Shown: in pieces, positions 6,381 to 9,678 of the stretch
Numbering within the stretch: the first letter of the stretch is position 1
Layout: every line of letters starts with the position of its first letter
NCBI GenBank assembly: GCA_030598885.1
Contig: JAUVOZ010000072.1
Coordinates: 1-9,678 of the forward strand
Direction of reading: 5' to 3'
DNA from: Anaerolineae bacterium
GTDB lineage: Bacteria > Chloroflexota > Anaerolineae > Anaerolineales > E44-bin32
Length of the DNA stretch: 9,678 bases
The notes under the pieces: generated by a model
What the model saw: only the letters and a program-made list of their open reading frames with translations
What the model was told of the DNA's origin: nothing
Database searches by the model: none
Made by a program: the position numbers and the translations under genes

Positions 6381-6855
6381 TAACAAGATCCACTATTAAA
6401 ATCAGGACCAGGTTTCCGATCAAAGCCATCACCACTGTAAAGAAATCAAGATGACGAACTGTCCCACTCACAGAAAGGCGTGGGGCCTAGCCTACAGCAA
6501 TTCTCCAGCATGACGTCGATCAACCCCCCACCCCATAAACAGCGGTGACCCCCACGTCGACGATCACCTTTTCCGCTTCAACCTGATTTGTCATTTCAAC
6601 CAAGCCAAAACCGCGAGAGCGGCCGGTTTGTCGGCCCCGTGCCAGGTATGCTCATCGTACCAGCGAGGACCACAGCCGCCGGCAGGTCCAGGCTCATCCC
6701 AATCGCATTCTCCCATCCTACACCCTCCCGCCACAAATCACAGCTTAGGTTTGGGATTCTGCATAGCACGTTTTACTCAGTCCGTTTACAATCAAGAAGT
6801 GAAAATCAAGCCCTTCGATCCGGGTTGCGGATTACCCACCGAACCGGTTGAAATC
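6381..6855. other. Gene-poor stretch between the cold-shock gene and the flavoprotein gene
   Basis: No intact gene is visible in about 475 bases. On the minus strand this stretch holds a fragment of an RRM gene (6520-6651, separate entry) and a 31-codon open frame with one hydrophobic segment (6376-6471). The plus-strand frame that runs into the flavoprotein from 6628 has low-complexity Pro/Ser-rich content without family features, and overlaps the RRM remnant antisense. The flavoprotein promoter should lie here; TACAAT at 6787-6792 resembles a -10 element but lacks a good -35 partner. Confidence 0.5.
6520..6651 (-). pseudogene. Remnant of an RRM-type RNA-binding protein gene
   Basis: Read on the minus strand, the open frame between the stops at 6652-6654 and 6520-6522 contains GRQTGRSRGFGLVEM followed by TNQVEAEKVI (about 6562-6636). 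This matches the second half of small bacterial RNA recognition motif proteins, which read D-x-x-TGRSRGFGFVEM at the RNP1 motif and then an EAExAI helix. Phe-to-Leu at one RNP1 position, a stop codon 5 codons upstream of the match, no recognisable RNP2 half, and loss of similarity after VIVDV (ending VYGVGG) all point to a decayed gene. Intact relatives are about 80-100 residues and bind single-stranded RNA, often induced by cold. The remnant points towards the cold-shock gene. An internal ATG at 6594 could give a peptide of 24 codons, but no ribosome binding site supports it. Confidence 0.7.
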
Positions 6856-8157
6856 ATGGGTAGATATGATGTCATAGTCATCGGGGGAGGTCCCGCCGGC
6901 TTGATGGCTGCCGGGATGGCGGCTACATCCGGAGCCGAAACACTGCTGCTAGAGAAAATGAACCGCCCGGGGCTTAAGCTGCGCCTCACGGGCAAGGGGC
7001 GCTGCAATCTCACCAACGTGGCGCATATGGAAGAGTTTATCCAGCACTTCGGTCGGAACGGACGGTTTCTGTGGCATGCTTTTTCACACTTCTTCATCGA
7101 CGACATAATCGCTTTCCTGGATGATATAGGAGTACCAACCGCGGTTGAACGCGGCGGACGGGTCTTCCCCGTCAGCCGCGATGCGCAGGAGGTGGTGGAT
7201 GCGCTGACGGATTGGGCACAAGGGCGTGGCGTAACGCTGCTAACCCACTCAAAAGTCGAGACGCTGTTGGTTGAGGGTCGCCGGATTATGGGCGTACGCG
7301 TCGCGCGCAGGGCAGCGGCGGATGCTAGAGTGAAGGTAAAAGATCCTAACCAGCGTTCCTACAGAGCAGACCGCGTGATCGTTGCCACGGGGGGCGCCTC
7401 CTACCCAGGCACCGGATCGACTGGAGACGGCTATCGCTTGGCCAAAGCCGTTGGGCACACCATCATCCCCATCCGACCGGCGCTGGTCCCGCTGGAGACA
7501 GCCGGCGACCTGGCAGCTAAGCTGCAGGGCCTAAGTTTACGCAATGTCAACGTGCGGATCCTCGTCGATGGGGAAACGCAAGCAGAAGCCTTTGGTGAAA
7601 TGCTTTTCACCCACTTCGGTGTCTCCGGACCAATCATCCTTTCCCTCAGCCGACAAGTGGTCGATGCACTCCGCGAGGGACTAGAGGTCGGGCTTTCCAT
7701 CGACCTCAAACCAGCCTTGGACGAGGTCAAGCTCGACGCCCGGCTGCTGCGTGATCTAGATGCCCACGGCAAGCAGCAGTACCAAACGATCTTAAAGGCT
7801 TTTCTCCCCCGGAAGATGATCCCGGTTTGCATCGAACAGACACGCATCCCCGCGCATAAACTGGCGCACCAAATCACCTCGGAGGAGCGTAAGCGCTTGC
7901 GGGACTGGCTCAAAGATGTTCGCCTACGGATCACCGGACACCGCTCCTTCCGGGAAGCGATCGTCACCGCAGGCGGCGTGCACACGCGTGAGGTCGATTC
8001 GCGCTCCATGGGTTCACAATTGGTGGACGGGTTGTATTTCGCTGGCGAGGTGCTCGACCTGGACGCCGATACTGGGGGGTACAACCTACAGGCTGCGTTC
8101 TCGACGGGTTGGCTGGCGGGTTGCTCGGCCGGAAGCTCCTCTCTGCGGGACGAATAG
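6856..8157 (+). CDS. HI0933/BaiN-family FAD-dependent oxidoreductase (flavoprotein)
   Basis: The 433-residue product is a two-dinucleotide-binding-domain flavoprotein of the HI0933 (YhiN/BaiN) family, usually about 400-420 residues. It opens YDVIVIGGGPAGLMAA (GGGPAG at residues 10-15, FAD ADP-binding). Next come the family-specific TGKGRCNLTN (45-54), GGRVFPVS, VIVATGGASYPGTGSTGDGY and the central LFTHFGVSGPIIL. The ending TAGGV, then GLYFAGEVLDLDADTGGYNLQ and AFSTG, is the C-terminal FAD-contact signature. Members are cytoplasmic oxidoreductases of mostly unknown substrate; BaiN has been linked to bile-acid dehydroxylation in gut clostridia, which need not apply here. The frame is open upstream to 6628, but homology begins at the ATG at 6856 (MGRYDVIV). 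No strong ribosome binding site precedes it, so a GTG start about 19 codons earlier remains possible. The next gene is convergent. Confidence 0.92.
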   Translation: MGRYDVIVIGGGPAGLMAAGMAATSGAETLLLEKMNRPGLKLRLTGKGRCNLTNVAHMEEFIQHFGRNGRFLWHAFSHFFIDDIIAFLDDIGVPTAVERGGRVFPVSRDAQEVVDALTDWAQGRGVTLLTHSKVETLLVEGRRIMGVRVARRAAADARVKVKDPNQRSYRADRVIVATGGASYPGTGSTGDGYRLAKAVGHTIIPIRPALVPLETAGDLAAKLQGLSLRNVNVRILVDGETQAEAFGEMLFTHFGVSGPIILSLSRQVVDALREGLEVGLSIDLKPALDEVKLDARLLRDLDAHGKQQYQTILKAFLPRKMIPVCIEQTRIPAHKLAHQITSEERKRLRDWLKDVRLRITGHRSFREAIVTAGGVHTREVDSRSMGSQLVDGLYFAGEVLDLDADTGGYNLQAAFSTGWLAGCSAGSSSLRDE

Positions 8158-8368
8158 CAAACATACCTTCAGTTGGCACTCATCGTGCCCGCGTCGCGGT
8201 CATCTACCAAGATCAATCCCTAGTTGTGCTGTAGTATGTTTACTCGACGAGGGCATGTTAGCAGTTAGCCGTTTGCATGAACGCCATTCGGCGAAGCGCC
8301 TCCACAATAAAACCAAGGGGATCAAAGTGGGTGGGCCGTAAAGCGGGAAATCAGCCAGGGACACCCAC

Positions 8369-9244
8369 TCACTCAGAGGCGGCTTCCGGCGTGTTCGTTG
8401 GTGTGGGGTACGGTGGCCAGGGGATCTTCACCCACTCTGTGTAGCCATGCTTTTCCGCAGTGTAGATCCTGGCGCTGGATGGTTCCATGCACCCCGATTC
8501 ATCGATGAGTATGGCAGGGGGCGCCCAGAAATGAAGCGGTGTGAAGCGCAGTTGGCCGTCCTGGCACAGCCAGGCCTCGATCAGGTATCCGCGGTCGTCA
8601 TCCAAGCTCATCGGCACTAAAGCCCAATCGACCCAGACTTCGTCACCTTCACGGCTGGCAGTCACCGCACGAGGCGACCAGTAGAACTCGGTGTAGGGGA
8701 GCAACGTATGAATGGGAGGCAAGCTCAACACATCACCAGTGAGCTCCAGGAACTCGGTCTTCACCCAGCAGTAATCGATATAGGTCCATGGATCAACGTA
8801 GATCCAGGTTCCATCCTGGTTACGACCAAGGACCGTGACCCGATTGCCTGGGTAGAGGCCCCATTCATAGAGATACGCCGAGCCGGGACCGTATCGACAG
8901 TTGGACTGCACACTAACTCTACCGCGGATGATGGGTGTGGGGGTGATAGTTGGCGTACGGCTGGGGGTGAATGTGATGGTAGGCGTGTTGGTGAGAGTGG
9001 GTGTGTTGGTTATGGTGGGCGTGTAGGTGATGGTGGGCGTGTGTGTCGGCTTGGGCGTCGCGGTTCTAGTCGAAGTTGGCATCGCGGTAACGGTCGGTGT
9101 ATAGGAGGCCGTCGGTGAGGGAATGAGGGTGATCGTTGCCGTCGGCTTGGTTGTAGGCCTGCGCGCCCATGCGAATCCACTCCCGAATCCAAGTGCGAAC
9201 AGAAGCAAGCCCAACGGTACGAGGAAAAGCAACCACCGGCGCAT
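8369..9244 (-). CDS. Secreted or membrane-anchored protein with Thr/Pro-rich linker and bacterial SH3 domain
   Basis: The 291-residue protein begins MRRWLLFLVPLGLLLFALGF and continues to GFAWA, forming a signal peptide or N-terminal anchor; cleavage after AWA (residue 27) is plausible. Residues 30-105 are a Thr/Pro-rich linker with six-residue TPTITx repeats, probably extended and extracytoplasmic. Residues 108-168 fit a bacterial SH3 (SH3b) domain: RGRVSVQSNCRYGPGSAY, then YPGNRVTVLGRNQDGTWIYV and YCWVKTEFL. This class often binds cell-wall peptides. Residues 188-277 look like a beta-sandwich of fibronectin III type (PRAVTASREGDEVWVDW ... ARIYTAEKHGYTEWVKI), a weaker assignment. C116/C159 and C227/C252 could form disulfides. 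The tail returns to TPTNTPEAASE. The start ATG at 9244 is chosen over a TTG at 9280 because the signal peptide follows at once; the ribosome binding site is weak (GAGA). I know no specific function. Confidence 0.82.
   Translation of the reverse strand: MRRWLLFLVPLGLLLFALGFGSGFAWARRPTTKPTATITLIPSPTASYTPTVTAMPTSTRTATPKPTHTPTITYTPTITNTPTLTNTPTITFTPSRTPTITPTPIIRGRVSVQSNCRYGPGSAYLYEWGLYPGNRVTVLGRNQDGTWIYVDPWTYIDYCWVKTEFLELTGDVLSLPPIHTLLPYTEFYWSPRAVTASREGDEVWVDWALVPMSLDDDRGYLIEAWLCQDGQLRFTPLHFWAPPAILIDESGCMEPSSARIYTAEKHGYTEWVKIPWPPYPTPTNTPEAASE
8969..9040 (-). repeat. Four 18-bp coding repeats (TPTITx) in the linker
   Basis: Codons 69-92 of the SH3 protein encode TPTITY, TPTITN, TPTLTN and TPTITF in a row, with looser copies on both sides (TPSRTP, TPKPTH). 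The underlying DNA is a G/T-rich degenerate tandem repeat on the plus strand. Such arrays expand and contract by slippage, so linker length probably varies between strains. Confidence 0.8.
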
Positions 9245-9523
9245 GTTTTTAATTCTCAGCGAGGAATGTCTTCCGCACAAGCTGACGCTGGTACCGTCAC
9301 GGGTGCGCGACGCCCTGCTCTCGCTGCAGTCGAGGACTACGGATGCCGGTGAGCTTGTCGCTCCTACCTACCCTTATCTTTTAAAGGCAGTTAAAATGCA
9401 CATAGCTACAAAATAGAAGTCTGGATCAGGCTTGCAGAAACAGCCAGGCGCAGTATCACTTTTGTGGAAACCAATCCCATCGTTGATAGATCGACGATTC
9501 AAAACAATCTAAAGACAGATCCT

Positions 9524-9678
9524 ATGGTCTCTGAGCCTAGTAATAATAAACAAGCATCTGGCGCATTGCTATATGCCCGTATCGTATTCTTCTGTTATTA
9601 CATGGCGTTCGGGGCTTTCTTCCCCTTTATCAATCTTTACTATCAACGTATTGGATTGACCGGAGTGCAGATCGGCAC
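9524..9678 (+). CDS. MFS-type transporter (N-terminal part, cut by window edge)
   Basis: Fifty-one codons are visible and the frame stays open to the edge. After a hydrophilic start (MVSEPSNNKQASG) comes a first membrane helix, LLYARIVFFCYYMAFGAFFP, then FINLYYQRIGLTGVQIG. The helix 1 - short loop - 'GLTGVQIG' layout is typical of the major facilitator superfamily, especially the MFS_1_like/LacY-nucleoside-symporter branch, where helix 1 ends in an FxPFxNLYY-type motif. Substrate cannot be judged from this portion. The frame is open upstream to 9395, and a GTG at 9464 would add 20 residues; neither start has a clear ribosome binding site. It is divergent from the SH3 protein gene. Confidence 0.72.
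   Translation, partial: MVSEPSNNKQASGALLYARIVFFCYYMAFGAFFPFINLYYQRIGLTGVQIG

Noticed and set aside
6748..6780. Minus-strand LSKTCYAES, considered as a decayed N-terminus (MSKTIYVGN-like) of the RRM gene
   Set aside because: The distance to RNP1 is about 40 nt too long and the similarity is only a few residues.
6628..6855. Upstream extension of the flavoprotein frame, adding 76 residues
   Set aside because: The extension is Pro/Ser-rich without family features, overlaps the RRM remnant on the other strand, and homology starts exactly at the ATG at 6856.
8175..8189. Hairpin GGCAC/GTGCC after the flavoprotein gene, considered as a terminator
   Set aside because: The stem is only 5 bp and no T-tract follows.
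8708..9118. Gly/Arg-rich plus-strand frame
   Set aside because: It is antisense to the Thr/Pro repeats of the SH3 protein; its composition simply mirrors them.

Overview
The window looks like chromosomal DNA of moderate GC content from a free-living bacterium. A member of the Chloroflexota (Anaerolineae-like) is my best guess. The main cue is a secreted protein with a long Thr/Pro-rich 'TPT' linker joined to a bacterial SH3 domain, an architecture common in that phylum. Supporting cues are a stand-alone NAD(P)H-hydrate epimerase, tandem isoprenylcysteine-methyltransferase-like proteins and a remnant of a small RRM protein. This is inference; no rRNA or other phylogenetic marker is present. 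I see no tRNA, rRNA, CRISPR array, insertion sequence or phage gene.

Layout. (1) Positions 2-1322, minus strand: a single-domain NAD(P)H-hydrate epimerase, then the N-terminal third of a 6-phosphogluconate dehydrogenase that runs off the left edge. NADPH repair and NADPH production may be co-transcribed. (2) Positions 1543-3042, plus strand and divergent from the first pair: a two-nuclease protein of the DUF2779 family. It has a Cas4/RecB-like PD-(D/E)XK module with four candidate iron-sulfur cysteines, followed by a DEDD exonuclease-like module. (3) Positions 3293-5597, minus strand: a compact three-gene methyltransferase operon. A soluble class I SAM methyltransferase comes first, then two paralogous 240-residue membrane methyltransferases of the ICMT/PEMT type. 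Each gene has its own ribosome binding site, and a strong hairpin follows the last gene. (4) Positions 5918-6380, plus strand: a cold-shock-domain gene with a recognisable promoter, a predicted leader of about 165 nt with several hairpins (one covering the ribosome binding site), and a strong intrinsic terminator. (5) Positions 6381-6855: a gene-poor stretch holding, on the minus strand, the remains of an RRM RNA-binding protein gene. (6) Positions 6856-8157, plus strand: an HI0933/BaiN-family flavoprotein. (7) Positions 8369-9244, minus strand: the SH3-domain surface protein. (8) Positions 9524-9678, plus strand: the start of an MFS-type transporter cut by the right edge.

The genes form several short independent units rather than one system. 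The most interesting items are the RRM remnant beside the cold-shock gene (two kinds of cold-associated RNA-binding protein at one locus), the structured csp leader, the three-methyltransferase operon with a tandem duplication, and the hybrid nuclease. I do not see a clear, complete, undescribed system in this window.
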